The notes under the pieces were generated by a model. The model searched no databases. It was given only the letters and a program-made list of their open reading frames with translations, and was not told the origin of the DNA. This document shows positions 49,275 to 58,115 of a DNA stretch of 64,000 nt, piece after piece (position 1 is the first letter of the stretch; each line of letters opens with the position of its first letter). This DNA is from Sarcina sp. DSM 11001 (lineage in GTDB: Bacteria; Bacillota; Clostridia; Lachnospirales; Lachnospiraceae): the NCBI RefSeq assembly GCF_900101015.1, contig NZ_FNFZ01000021.1, forward strand, positions 27,114 through 91,113, read 5' to 3'. Position numbers and translations under genes: made by a program.

Positions 49275-50588
49275 ATGTTTGACTCGATCAAAAATGTATT
49301 TAAAGTAAAAGAAATCAGAATAAAGCTTCTGTTTACTTTTCTGATGATGATCGTCATCCGTTTCGGGTGTCAGCTCCCTGTACCCGGTGTAGACAGAAAC
49401 TATTTCGCAGACTGGTTTGCGCAGCAGACCGGTGATGCGTTCAGCTTTGTGGACGCGTTTACCGGCGGCTCTTTCCTGAACATGTCAGTACTGGCGCTCA
49501 ACATCACGCCGTATATCACATCCTCGATCATCATACAGCTGCTGACGATCGCGATCCCCAAGCTCGAAGAGCTGCAGAAGGAAGGCGAGGAAGGCAGAAA
49601 GATGATGACCGCGATCACAAGGTATGTGACCGTAGCGCTGGCCCTGCTGGAATCCTCCGCCATGGCGATCGGATTCGGACGTCAGGGACTTCTGGAAGAG
49701 TTCAATGCCCTGAATATCATCATGGTCATTGCCACTCTCACCGCAGGAAGTGCCTTCCTGATGTGGATCGGTGAACAGATCACCGTCCACGGGATCGGAA
49801 ACGGTATTTCCATCGTCCTGTGCATCAACATTATTTCCAGGATGCCTCAAGACATCGCCGCACTGTTCACCCAGTTTGTAATCGGAAAGAATGTGGCCTT
49901 CGGAGCCCTTGCCGCCGTGATCATCATTGCGGTCATTCTTCTCATGATCATCCTGGTCATTCTGCTCAATGACGCAGAGAGAAAGATCCCTGTGTCCTAC
50001 GCGCAGAAGATCAACGGCAGGCGTTTTACCGCCGGCCAGACATCGGTCATCCCGCTCAAGGTCAATACGGCGGGCGTTATGCCGATCATCTTTGCTTCAT
50101 CCCTGATGGAGTTCCCTGGAATCATTTCCACTCTGGCGGGATACAGAGGAACAGGAGTGTGGTCGGAGGTCCTCCGCTACCTGAGCTCCTCTTACTGGTG
50201 TAATCCTTCCTACATTAAATATACTCTCGGACTGCTGCTGTACATCCTGCTTCTGATCTTCTTCGCGTATTTCTATACCTCGATCACCTTCAATCCGATC
50301 GAGATCGCGGACAACCTCAAGAAGCGCGGCGGCTTCATTCCCGGTATCCGTCCGGGTAAACCTACAAGTGAATATCTGAACCGTATCCTGAACTACATTA
50401 TCTTTATCGGCGCCATTGGTCTGACTATCGTCGGTATTCTGCCTTTCATTTTCCGCGGGCTTTTCAATGCCTCGATCTCTTTTGGCGGAACGAGCCTGAT
50501 CATCGTCGTCAGCGTGGTGCTTGAGACCATTAAACAGGTCGAGTCCATGATGCTGGTAAGAAATTACAGAGGTTTCCTCAACGACTGA
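49275..50588 (+). CDS. secY: Preprotein translocase subunit SecY
   Basis: 437 residues with ten membrane helices. The start is the ATG at 49275 (MFDSIKNVFKVKEIRIKLLF) as in homologues; its RBS is weak (GGAAAGG). The plug region after helix 1 (RFGCQLPVPGVD), the TAGVMPIIFASSLMEFPG helix-7 segment and the C-terminal loop KKRGGFIPGIRPG that binds SecA are all seen. It forms the protein-conducting channel with SecE. A strong terminator follows, separating it from adk. Confidence 0.98.
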   Translation: MFDSIKNVFKVKEIRIKLLFTFLMMIVIRFGCQLPVPGVDRNYFADWFAQQTGDAFSFVDAFTGGSFLNMSVLALNITPYITSSIIIQLLTIAIPKLEELQKEGEEGRKMMTAITRYVTVALALLESSAMAIGFGRQGLLEEFNALNIIMVIATLTAGSAFLMWIGEQITVHGIGNGISIVLCINIISRMPQDIAALFTQFVIGKNVAFGALAAVIIIAVILLMIILVILLNDAERKIPVSYAQKINGRRFTAGQTSVIPLKVNTAGVMPIIFASSLMEFPGIISTLAGYRGTGVWSEVLRYLSSSYWCNPSYIKYTLGLLLYILLLIFFAYFYTSITFNPIEIADNLKKRGGFIPGIRPGKPTSEYLNRILNYIIFIGAIGLTIVGILPFIFRGLFNASISFGGTSLIIVVSVVLETIKQVESMMLVRNYRGFLND

Positions 50589-50597
50589 TACAAATTT

Positions 50598-50645
50598 CGA
50601 AGGCGGACAGCCACTTTACCGTCCGCCTTCGTTGCATTTCATTTT
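50598..50645 (+). terminator. secY terminator
   Basis: CGAAGGCGGAC (50598-50608) pairs perfectly with GTCCGCCTTCG (50621-50631), followed by TTGCATTTCATTTTA. The stem is strong, but the U-tract is broken. Confidence 0.75.
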
Positions 50646-50720
50646 ATGACCGCGCGGCGGACCTGCGCCGTGCCCGGTCGCAATCTGTTTTTTGCTGATT
50701 TATGGATCCCGGAACTCAGG

Positions 50721-50830
50721 CCCGTAAATAAACCAAATGACATCATTATTCATCTGTTTTCCTGAAGTTCTTTATTTACGGGACTTTCGGCACTGTTACT
50801 TTATAACTTCCGAATTTTGAGAACAGTGCC
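50721..50830 (+). promoter_or_regulatory. Two consecutive inverted repeats upstream of adk
   Basis: CCCGTAAATAAA (50721-50732) and TTTATTTACGGG (50771-50782) form a perfect 12-bp inverted repeat. GGCACTGTT (50789-50797) and AACAGTGCC (50822-50830) form a second, perfect 9-bp one enclosing a TATAAC. They fill the space just before the adk RBS. They could be a structured mRNA leader or operator sites; I recognise no known riboswitch. Confidence 0.65.
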
Positions 50831-50854
50831 TTATCAACACTCAGGAGGTAAACC

Positions 50855-51499
50855 ATGAAAATCGTTATGCTCGGAGCGCCCGGAGCGGGCAAAGGCACAC
50901 AGGCACAGATGATGGCGGAGAAGTTCGGACTTCCTCATATCTCCACCGGAGATATCTTCCGCGCCAATATCAAGAACGGCACTGAGCTCGGCAAGAAGGC
51001 AAAGGCATTCATGGATGCCGGCCAGCTCGTTCCCGATGAACTCACAGTAGAGCTCCTTCTGGACAGGGTGAAAGCGGATGACTGCGCAAAGGGATATATC
51101 CTGGATGGATTCCCCCGCACGATCCCTCAGGCTGAAGTCCTGACAGATACCCTCGCCAAGACCGGCGAACAGATCGATTACGCGATCAATGTGGATGTTC
51201 CGGACAGCAATATCGTAGACCGCATGAGCGGACGCCGTTCATGTCCCAAATGCGGTGCTTCCTATCACATCACATTTATTCCTCCCAAAAAAGAGGGGAT
51301 CTGTGACAACTGCGGCAGCGAGCTGATCCAGCGCGATGATGACAAGCCCGAGACTGTCCAGAACAGGCTCGCCGTCTACCATGAGCAGACTCAGCCCCTG
51401 ATCGACTTCTACGCGAACAAGGGAGTCCTTCGCACTGTCGACGGAACCAAAGATATGAAAGAAGTGTTTGATGCCATTAGCGCGATCCTGGAAGGCTGA
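50855..51499 (+). CDS. adk: Adenylate kinase
   Basis: 214 residues. Converts ATP + AMP to 2 ADP. P-loop [10 protein letters not shown] at residues 7-16, AMP-binding [12 protein letters not shown] and the [11 protein letters not shown] segment are present. The LID carries four cysteines (CPKCG and CDNCG), the zinc-stabilised Gram-positive form. Start ATG after AGGAGGTAAACC. The methionine aminopeptidase gene that usually follows in this cluster is absent; infA comes 79 nt later. Confidence 0.98.
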   Translation: MKIVMLGAPGAGKGTQAQMMAEKFGLPHISTGDIFRANIKNGTELGKKAKAFMDAGQLVPDELTVELLLDRVKADDCAKGYILDGFPRTIPQAEVLTDTLAKTGEQIDYAINVDVPDSNIVDRMSGRRSCPKCGASYHITFIPPKKEGICDNCGSELIQRDDDKPETVQNRLAVYHEQTQPLIDFYANKGVLRTVDGTKDMKEVFDAISAILEG

Positions 51500-51578
51500 A
51501 CAGAACAGGCGCTGATGTTCGAGGAATAAGAGATCACGTCAGCCGGCTGCTCTTATAGACTGCAAAGGAGAAAAATTT

Positions 51579-51797
51579 ATGTCAAAAGCAGATGTTATCG
51601 AGCTCGAGGGAATTGTTACGGAAAAGCTCCCCAATACCATGTTCAAGGTGAAGCTTGAAAACGGGGCGATCATCCTTGCACACATCAGCGGAAAGCTTCG
51701 CCAGAACTTTATCCGTATTCTGCCCGGAGACAAGGTTACACTGGAAATGTCCACCTATGACCTTACAAAAGGAAGGATCATCTGGAGAGACAAGTAA
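51579..51797 (+). CDS. infA: Translation initiation factor IF-1
   Basis: 72 residues, a single OB-fold ([36 protein letters not shown]). Binds the 30S A site during initiation. Start ATG after AAAGGAGAAAAATTT. A long hairpin ends its transcript and a new promoter precedes rpmJ. Confidence 0.98.
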   Translation: MSKADVIELEGIVTEKLPNTMFKVKLENGAIILAHISGKLRQNFIRILPGDKVTLEMSTYDLTKGRIIWRDK

Positions 51798-51799
51798 AA

Positions 51800-51908
51800 A
51801 GATAAGTAATAAGATAAGTAATAAGAAAGACTTCTCATTAATCTTATTTATTCTTATTAATATAGTTAATATTTAATATAGTTAATATAGAAGATTAATA
51901 TAGAAGAT
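51800..51908. repeat. A/T-rich short repeats after infA
   Basis: AAGATAAGTAAT-like units (about 51799-51830) and TTAATATAG-like units (about 51857-51905) repeat several times. They are probably slippage-generated. Confidence 0.7.
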
Positions 51909-51917
51909 GTCCGCTTG

Positions 51918-51962
51918 ATCAGGAGCCGTTTTCCCTGCGGGAAACAGCTCCTGATATTGCTT
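51918..51962 (+). terminator. infA terminator
   Basis: ATCAGGAGC (51918-51926) pairs with GCTCCTGAT (51947-51955), extended by an inner GTTTTCC/GGGAAAC helix. It is followed by ATTGCTTT. Confidence 0.7.
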
Positions 51963-51997
51963 TAGTATTGTTCTTTAAAAAATACAATAAAAATATC

Positions 51998-52026
51998 TTG
52001 TATTTCAATATTGTGTATGTTAGTAT
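51998..52026 (+). promoter_or_regulatory. Candidate promoter of the rpmJ-rpsM-rpsK-rpsD-rpoA-rplQ unit
   Basis: TTGTAT (51998-52003) and TAGTAT (52021-52026) with a 17-bp spacer. The 175-nt leader that follows has a TGAGCA/TGCTCA hairpin (about 52042-52066) and a GGAGCCG/CGGCTCC hairpin with GGAA loop (about 52090-52108), suggesting control at the leader. Confidence 0.55.
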
Positions 52027-52203
52027 TGCATTTGTCTGTAAATGAGCAGGGGGAGACCCTTGCTCAATTGTCCTGTCTTAAACCGTCAGGAGCCGGGAAC
52101 GGCTCCGGCTACGCATTTCAAAGGGCGGGGTGATTTCGGACATACCCGGTAACAGGCACCTGGCGGGTTCCGCCGCGGGTGTCATTCAGGAAAGGAGCAG
52201 GAG

Positions 52204-52317
52204 ATGAAGGTTAGAGCTTCAGTCAAGCCCATGTGCGATAAGTGCAAGGTCATTAAGCGCAAGGGTATCGTCAGGATCATCTGCGAGAATCCGAAACACA
52301 AACAGAGGCAGGGTTGA
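52204..52317 (+). CDS. rpmJ: 50S ribosomal protein L36
   Basis: 37 residues, full length. [20 protein letters not shown] continues to the [12 protein letters not shown] end, giving a Cys3-His zinc site. Start ATG after AAAGGAGCAGGAG. Smallest ribosomal protein, at the L7/L12 stalk side of the 50S subunit. It heads the alpha-operon genes after its own promoter. A 307-nt spacer follows. Confidence 0.97.
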   Translation: MKVRASVKPMCDKCKVIKRKGIVRIICENPKHKQRQG

Positions 52318-52624
52318 GCGAGCTAATTGAATTGCTCTGAATCATAGAATAGATGACGCCCCGTTAACCCAAATCAACACAGACCGGGGCGGTTCTTTAC
52401 TCTTTGATACCATGCCGATGAAATGTACTCTGCCGGTTCCCAGGAGGAGCCAGCCGGTACACGGGGAAGCGGTGCGGGATTTCCGCGTCCGGATCCTTCC
52501 GGGACCGCATCCTGATCGCAGTGGAAAGACCGGCTTTGGCCGGTTGGGCATAAAATACATGAAACGGAACATGTCTTTGTGCCCCAGTCAATCAGTAGAT
52601 TTTTAGTAGAAGGAGAGTTTTACA
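52318..52624 (+). other. rpmJ-rpsM spacer with hairpins
   Basis: 307 nt. CGCCCCG (52357-52363) pairs with CGGGGCG (52385-52391), followed by GTTCTTT (terminator-like). GACCGGC/GCCGGTT near 52529-52546 is a second hairpin. Short open frames here lack RBS and homology. Confidence 0.45.
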
Positions 52625-52993
52625 ATGGCTCGTATCGCAGGTGTAGATTTACCCAGAGATAAGCGCGTTGAGATCGGTCTGACCAGTATTTACGGGATCG
52701 GCCGCACCTCTGCAACCAAGATCGTCGACAAGGCAGGCGTCAATCCCGACACCAGGTGCAGGGATCTGACTGATGAAGAAGTCAAGAAACTCAGTGAAGT
52801 TATCAGCGAAGACTACATGGTCGAAGGTGATCTCCGCAGAGAAGTCGCGATGAACATCAAGCGTCTCAGTGAGATCGGCTGCTACAGAGGCATCCGCCAC
52901 AGAAAAGGCCTTCCTGTCCGCGGCCAGAAGACCAAGACCAATGCAAGGACCAGAAAGGGCCCGAAGAAGACCATCGCAAACAAGAAGAAATAA
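52625..52993 (+). CDS. rpsM: 30S ribosomal protein S13
   Basis: 122 residues. [20 protein letters not shown], the [10 protein letters not shown] helix-turn and the basic C-terminal tail ([15 protein letters not shown]) are characteristic. S13 contacts P-site tRNA and L5. Start ATG after AGAAGGAGAGTTTTACA. rpsK follows after 90 nt. Confidence 0.98.
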   Translation: MARIAGVDLPRDKRVEIGLTSIYGIGRTSATKIVDKAGVNPDTRCRDLTDEEVKKLSEVISEDYMVEGDLRREVAMNIKRLSEIGCYRGIRHRKGLPVRGQKTKTNARTRKGPKKTIANKKK

Positions 52994-53083
52994 TTAATGT
53001 AAAAACAGTATTCTGCCCCCGGGACATCGCCGGGAAAGCGGCCTGAGGGGCACGGAGAATGGGAAAGAAAGTAGGTTAGTTTT

Positions 53084-53482
53084 ATGGCAAAACAGCAATC
53101 CTCCAGAAGGAAGCAGGTTAGACGTGTCAAGAAAAACGTTGAACGCGGACAGGCGCACATCCAGTCCTCTTTTAACAATACGATCGTTACCCTGACAGAT
53201 ACACAGGGCAACGCTCTGAGCTGGGCAAGTGCAGGCGGTCTTGGATTTAAAGGTTCAAGGAAATCTACTCCCTATGCAGCACAGATGGCTGCAGAGACGG
53301 CTACAAAGGCAGCGCTCATCCATGGGCTTAAGGCTGTCGATGTTTTCGTAAAGGGACCTGGATCAGGCAGAGAGGCTGCTATCCGCGCGCTCAATTCCAA
53401 CGGACTTGAGATCATCAGCATCACTGATGTCACACCGGTTCCCCACAACGGATGCCGTCCTCCCAAGAGAAGGAGAGTCTGA
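53084..53482 (+). CDS. rpsK: 30S ribosomal protein S11
   Basis: 132 residues. [18 protein letters not shown] and the C-terminal [20 protein letters not shown] are signatures. S11 sits on the 30S platform with S7 at the E site. Start ATG after GAAAGAAAGTAGGTTAGTTTT, a weak RBS. rpsD follows after 152 nt. Confidence 0.98.
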   Translation: MAKQQSSRRKQVRRVKKNVERGQAHIQSSFNNTIVTLTDTQGNALSWASAGGLGFKGSRKSTPYAAQMAAETATKAALIHGLKAVDVFVKGPGSGREAAIRALNSNGLEIISITDVTPVPHNGCRPPKRRRV

Positions 53483-53634
53483 CCGTATTTCACGGCCGGT
53501 ATACAGACCCTGAACAGATTGGATGAAGACACGGTAATGACCGGCAGGACAGACTGTCCGGACATCCGTGCTGTAAACAACATGTGCCTGCGGATCTTTT
53601 TCGCAGGGCGCAGAAATAAGAAAGGATTAGAACA

Positions 53635-54228
53635 ATGGCAGTAAATAGAACTCCGGTACTTAAGAGATGCAGATCTCTTGACCTTGATCCCGTATTCCTT
53701 GGATATGATAAGAAGTCCAAGAGACAGCTGATCCGCAGAAGCCGCAAGCTCAGTGAGTACGGCACCCAGCTGCGCGAGAAGCAGAAAGCCAAATTTATCT
53801 ACGGCGTCCTTGAGAAGCCTTTCCGCAATTATTATGACAAGGCAGACAGGATGAAGGGCATGACCGGTGAGAACCTGATGACCATGCTCGAGAGCCGCCT
53901 GGACAACGTCGTCTACCGTATGGGATTCGCACGTACCCGCCGCGAGGCACGCCAGGTTGTCGGCCACAAGCATATCACTGTCAACGGCAAAGTCGTCAAT
54001 GTTCCTTCCTATCTCGTGAAGGCAGGCGATGTGATCGAGGTAAAAGAGAAGTCCAGAAGCATCCAGCGCTTCAAGGATATTGCCGAGGTCACCGGCGGCA
54101 GACTTACTCCCGAATGGGTTGATGTCGACAAAGAAAACCTCAAGGGCACTGTCAGCCAGCTGCCTAAGAGAGAGCAGATCGACGTTCCCGTAAACGAGAT
54201 GCTCATCGTCGAGTTGTACTCCAAGTAA
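53635..54228 (+). CDS. rpsD: 30S ribosomal protein S4
   Basis: 197 residues. It lacks the N-terminal zinc cysteine cluster (only RCRSLDLDP remains), so it is the zinc-free form. The S4 RNA-binding domain is at about 90-155 ([16 protein letters not shown]...). S4 nucleates 30S body assembly and in other bacteria represses its own operon. Start ATG after AAAGGATTAGAACA. Confidence 0.98.
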   Translation: MAVNRTPVLKRCRSLDLDPVFLGYDKKSKRQLIRRSRKLSEYGTQLREKQKAKFIYGVLEKPFRNYYDKADRMKGMTGENLMTMLESRLDNVVYRMGFARTRREARQVVGHKHITVNGKVVNVPSYLVKAGDVIEVKEKSRSIQRFKDIAEVTGGRLTPEWVDVDKENLKGTVSQLPKREQIDVPVNEMLIVELYSK

Positions 54229-54264
54229 TGTGACTGTGCGCAGAGCGCAAAGGAGGATTTACGA

Positions 54265-55227
54265 GTGTTTGATTTTGAGAGACCGAGCATCGAGGTCGTT
54301 AAGATCTCTGATGATAAGAAATACGGCAGATTTGTTGTCGAGCCTCTGGAGAGAGGCTATGGCATCACCCTGGGAAATTCCCTCCGCCGGATCATGCTCT
54401 CTTCACTTCCCGGCGCTGCGGTGAGTCAGGTTAAAATTGATGGCGTACAGCATGAGTTCAGCACGATCCCCGGTGTCAAGGAAGATATCACCGAGATCAT
54501 CATGAACATTAAGAGCCTCGCGATCAAGAACGACAGCGAGTCCAATGAGCCCAAGACAGCCTTCATTGACTATGAGGGCGAGGGCATTGTGCGCGCTTCG
54601 GATATCCAGATCGATTCTGATATAGAGATCATGAATCCTGACCTTGTGATTGCCACTCTGAGCGGAAAGGACACCCGTCTTTTTGTAGAGCTCACGATCA
54701 CAAAAGGGAGGGGTTATGTCAGTTCTGACCGCAACAAGACCCCTGACACCAAGATCGGCGTGATTCCGATCGACTCCATCTACACACCTGTCGAAAGGGT
54801 GAACGTGACGGTCGAGAATACACGTGTAGGCCAGCAGACAGACTTTGACAAACTGACACTGGATGTCACAACTGACGGAACCATTGCACCGGATGAGGCT
54901 GTCAGCCTTGCCGCCAAGGTCCTCAGTGAGCACCTGAGTATCTTTATCAACCTGTCTGAGAAGGCCAGGACCGCAAAGGTGATCTCCGAGGAAAAGGAAA
55001 ATCCCAAGGAGAAGGCACTTGAGATGAGTATTGATGAACTGGAGCTTTCCGTGCGTTCCTACAACTGCCTCAAGCGCGCAGGCATCAATACAGTGGAAGA
55101 ACTTTGCAACAAGACCCCCGAGGAGATGATGAAAGTCAGGAACCTCGGCAGGAAGTCTCTGGAAGAAGTCCTCGAAAAGCTCAAAGAGCTGGGACTGAAG
55201 CTCAATTCGAGCGAAGATCCCTCCTGA
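54265..55227 (+). CDS. rpoA: DNA-directed RNA polymerase subunit alpha
   Basis: 320 residues. The N-terminal dimerisation domain ([20 protein letters not shown]) and the C-terminal domain with helix-hairpin-helix ([35 protein letters not shown]) are present. It assembles the polymerase core and its C-terminal domain contacts UP elements and activators. GTG start, AGGAGG 8 nt upstream. The 272-nt spacer before rplQ holds a perfect hairpin. Confidence 0.99.
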   Translation: MFDFERPSIEVVKISDDKKYGRFVVEPLERGYGITLGNSLRRIMLSSLPGAAVSQVKIDGVQHEFSTIPGVKEDITEIIMNIKSLAIKNDSESNEPKTAFIDYEGEGIVRASDIQIDSDIEIMNPDLVIATLSGKDTRLFVELTITKGRGYVSSDRNKTPDTKIGVIPIDSIYTPVERVNVTVENTRVGQQTDFDKLTLDVTTDGTIAPDEAVSLAAKVLSEHLSIFINLSEKARTAKVISEEKENPKEKALEMSIDELELSVRSYNCLKRAGINTVEELCNKTPEEMMKVRNLGRKSLEEVLEKLKELGLKLNSSEDPS

Positions 55228-55358
55228 GGAGAGTCCGTCCCGCTGCGGTAAATCCGTCTGGTGCGCAGCAGGAGATGCCGGAATTAAGGACCTGTAAACG
55301 TCATAGACGCCGCGAAAGATACGAATGACTGTATGACTATATACTGCAATGTACCGTT

Positions 55359-55382
55359 GCAGTACACATAATTGTGTACTGC
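55359..55382 (+). other. Perfect hairpin between rpoA and rplQ
   Basis: GCAGTACACA (55359-55368) and TGTGTACTGC (55373-55382) with a TAAT loop. CTGCAG elements on both sides may add competing helices. There is no U-tract. It could be a processing or regulatory element. Confidence 0.6.
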
Positions 55383-55499
55383 AGCAACTGCAGTCATAGC
55401 GGCACAGAGGACGGACCGGTCGTTCCGGAACCGGCAGCAGGTAAGACCAAAGAGCGCTGCCGCCGGCATCATCATAACTATGAACTGGAGGAAAATATC

Positions 55500-56036
55500 A
55501 TGGCAATGTACAGAAAATTAGGTAAGAAGACAAAACTCAGAAAGGCCCTGCTCCGCAACCAGGTCACAGCCCTGATCTATCACGGCAGGATCACGACCAC
55601 CGAGGCCCGCGCCAAGGAAATCCGCAAGATCGTTGAGCCCATGATCACCATGGCTGTCAAGGAGCGCGACAATTTTGAGACCGTGACCGTCAAGGCCAAG
55701 GTTGCCCGCAAGGACAAAGACGGCAAGCGCGTCAAAGAGGTCATCGACGGCAAGCGCGTCACTGTTTACGACGAAGTCGAGAAACAGGTCACCAAGGATG
55801 CTCCCAGCCGTCTGCATGCCAGAAGGCAGATCCTTCGCTACCTCTATCCCGTCGTAGAAGTTCCCACTGAAGCAAAGGGACGCAAAAAGAACACCAAGAA
55901 GGTTGACCTTGTCGCCAAGATGTTCACTGAGTACGGCCCCAAGTACGCAGGCAGGAACGGCGGTTATACCAGGATCATCAAGATCGGCCAGCGCCGCGGC
56001 GATGGTGCGATGGAAGTCGTACTGGAATTTGTCTGA
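55500..56036 (+). CDS. rplQ: 50S ribosomal protein L17 with internal insertion
   Basis: 178 residues against 115-130 for typical L17. The conserved N-terminal half (RKLGKKTKLRKALLRNQVTA...) and the end (GGYTRIIKIGQRRGDGAMEV) are intact. Between them, residues about 56-104 form an insertion rich in Lys, Val and Asp, and a second short one lies at about 120-135. L17 lies at the tunnel exit surface, where insertions are tolerated. Start at the ATG 55500 after CTGGAGG; a 42-codon longer frame is not coding. It ends the alpha operon with a strong terminator. Confidence 0.96.
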   Translation: MAMYRKLGKKTKLRKALLRNQVTALIYHGRITTTEARAKEIRKIVEPMITMAVKERDNFETVTVKAKVARKDKDGKRVKEVIDGKRVTVYDEVEKQVTKDAPSRLHARRQILRYLYPVVEVPTEAKGRKKNTKKVDLVAKMFTEYGPKYAGRNGGYTRIIKIGQRRGDGAMEVVLEFV

Positions 56037-56097
56037 TCTGCTTAATGAGGCTGCAGTACCCGGTATGGCGTGATTTCAGCAGCCAAAGATTGATTTT

Positions 56098-56131
56098 AAA
56101 AAGCCTCCAGGGATTTCCCGGAGGCTTTTTT
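56098..56131 (+). terminator. rplQ (alpha operon) terminator
   Basis: AAAAGCCTCC pairs with GGAGGCTTTT around GGGATTTCCC-type loop sequence, followed by TTTTTT. Strong intrinsic terminator. Confidence 0.92.
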
Positions 56132-56225
56132 GAAAAAACCAGCGCGGGGCATTATGCCCCTGGAACTTTTTTGAAAATCAGCGCGGGGCATTATACCCCT
56201 GAAACTATTTTGAAAACCAGCTGAG
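56126..56225. repeat. Repeat of about 40 bp including the terminator tail
   Basis: Units at 56126-56166, 56167-56205 and a partial at 56206. Each starts with a T-run plus GAAAA and holds GCGGGGCATTATGCCCC or a near copy, itself a hairpin. The last copy ends 25 bp before ecfA1. Confidence 0.85.
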
Positions 56226-56250
56226 GGCCTGCCCGGAAGGAAGGATCGAT

Positions 56251-57099
56251 ATGATCAAAGTCAGCAAACTGATCCATGACTATATTCAGAGAGACGAAGA
56301 CGGAAATCCTTCCGGAACGATCCGCGCGATCGATGATGTCTCGCTTGATGTAAAGCCGGGGCAGTTTATCGCGATCCTCGGGCACAACGGATCCGGAAAA
56401 TCCACCCTGGCCAAACATCTCAATGCCCTTCTGTTCCCGACCGAGGGCGCAGTCTGGATCAATGGACTGGATACCAGAGACCAGCAATACCTCTGGGAGA
56501 TCCGTCAGACCGCCGGTATGGTTTTTCAGAATCCGGATAACCAGATCATCGGCCAGGTCGTTGAGGAGGATGTGGGCTTCGGCCCCGAAAACATGGGAGT
56601 GCCGACGGAGGAAATCTGGGAACGGGTCGAAGAGAGCCTCAAGGCAGTCGGCATGTACGAGTATCGGAAAAAATCCCCCAACCGCCTGTCGGGCGGCCAG
56701 AAACAAAGGGTATCCATAGCCGGCGTGATCGCCATGCATCCCAGATGCATCGTCATGGATGAACCGACGGCCATGCTCGACCCCTCAGGGCGGGCGGACG
56801 TCATCAGGGCGGCGCTTACCCTGAACAAGGGAGAGGGGATCACGATTATCCTGATCACCCACTATATGGAAGAAGCCATACAGGCGGACAGGATCTTCGT
56901 GATGGACAGGGGCAGGATCGCCATGCAGGGCTCCCCCAGAGAGATTTTCTCCAGAGTGGAAGAGATGCAGGAGCTTCATCTGGACGTGCCTCAGGTCACT
57001 CTGCTCGCGCACACCCTGCGCAGCAGAGGGGTGGATATCCCGGAAGGGATTCTGACATCAGAGGAGCTCGCCCGGGCAATCTGCCCTGACGCGAAGTGA
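56251..57099 (+). CDS. ecfA1: Energy-coupling factor transporter ATPase EcfA1
   Basis: 282 residues. ABC ATPase with Walker [10 protein letters not shown] (44-52), Q-loop FQNPDNQ, signature LSGGQKQR and Walker [13 protein letters not shown]. The Q-loop form and C-terminal extension are typical of the EcfA/CbiO family. With EcfA2 and EcfT it forms the shared energising module for vitamin and metal uptake by separate S components, none of which is encoded in this window. Start ATG after GGAAGGATCGAT. Position after rplQ is the conserved Firmicutes arrangement. Confidence 0.96.
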   Translation: MIKVSKLIHDYIQRDEDGNPSGTIRAIDDVSLDVKPGQFIAILGHNGSGKSTLAKHLNALLFPTEGAVWINGLDTRDQQYLWEIRQTAGMVFQNPDNQIIGQVVEEDVGFGPENMGVPTEEIWERVEESLKAVGMYEYRKKSPNRLSGGQKQRVSIAGVIAMHPRCIVMDEPTAMLDPSGRADVIRAALTLNKGEGITIILITHYMEEAIQADRIFVMDRGRIAMQGSPREIFSRVEEMQELHLDVPQVTLLAHTLRSRGVDIPEGILTSEELARAICPDAK

Positions 57100-57238
57100 G
57101 CAGACTGGTTTTCCAGTCAGGGAAGGGACAGCAGGCCCTGGATCTGCCAGGCTGCAGATTGAATAGCAGGTTGAATATACCTTCCAGGCCGGAAAGGAAT
57201 GAAGACAGTAAACAGAGTAGCAGGGGAACAGACGGAAG

Positions 57239-58093
57239 ATGGGAATTCAATTAGAAAAAGTGAGTTATGTCTATGAGCAGGGTACGGCTATGCAGACCTC
57301 AGCTCTGCAGGATGTGACCCTGGAAATACCGGATAATCAGTTCATCGGTCTGATCGGGCACACCGGTTCAGGAAAATCGACCCTGGTCCAGCTTCTGAAC
57401 GGACTCCTGAAACCGTCATCAGGACGTGTGCTGTATAACGGCGAGGATATCCACTCGGACAAATACGACAAGAAAGTTCTCCGCGCGGCGGTAGGGCTGG
57501 TATTCCAGTACCCGGAGCATCAGCTGTTCGAAGTGGACGTTCTTTCTGATGTCATGTACGGTCCGCGGAACCTGGGGCTGGATGAAGCGGAGTGCAAAAA
57601 GCGCGCGGTCGAAGCCCTTGCCGATGTCGGAATGGAAGAGGAGTATTTCAAGACATCTCCTTTTGACCTTTCCGGCGGGCAGAAAAGACGTGTCGCGATC
57701 GCCGGCGTTCTTGCCATGCGTCCCAGCATCCTTATTCTGGACGAGCCCACGGCAGGACTGGATCCGAGAGGGCGCGACGAGATCCTCGGGCTGATCTCCC
57801 GGATGAAAAAAGAGTATTCCATGACCATCATTCTTGTCTCCCACAGCATGGATGATGTCGCCCGCTATGTCGAGCGGATCATCGTGATGGGAGGCGGGAA
57901 AAAAATCTTTGACAACACTCCCGAGGGTGTCTTCAGACACTATAAAGAGCTGGAAGACCTGGGGCTTTCCGCTCCGCAGATCACCTACATTATGAACCTG
58001 CTGAAAGAGAAGGGTCTCGATGTCAGGACCAATGCCCTGACTGTCGAGCAGGCCGCTGAAGAGATTCTGGCAAAGATCCCCGTAAAAAAATAA
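57239..58093 (+). CDS. ecfA2: Energy-coupling factor transporter ATPase EcfA2
   Basis: 284 residues, the second ATPase of the ECF module. Walker A GHTGSGKST, Q-loop FQYPEHQLFE (the EcfA2-specific form), signature LSGGQKRR, Walker B ILILDEPTAGLD and switch SHSMDD. It lies 139 nt behind ecfA1 and 22 nt before ecfT. The RBS is weak (GGAAG at about 57233). Forms an asymmetric heterodimer with EcfA1. Confidence 0.96.
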   Translation: MGIQLEKVSYVYEQGTAMQTSALQDVTLEIPDNQFIGLIGHTGSGKSTLVQLLNGLLKPSSGRVLYNGEDIHSDKYDKKVLRAAVGLVFQYPEHQLFEVDVLSDVMYGPRNLGLDEAECKKRAVEALADVGMEEEYFKTSPFDLSGGQKRRVAIAGVLAMRPSILILDEPTAGLDPRGRDEILGLISRMKKEYSMTIILVSHSMDDVARYVERIIVMGGGKKIFDNTPEGVFRHYKELEDLGLSAPQITYIMNLLKEKGLDVRTNALTVEQAAEEILAKIPVKK

Positions 58094-58115
58094 AGTAACA
58101 GGACTGGGAACGGAT

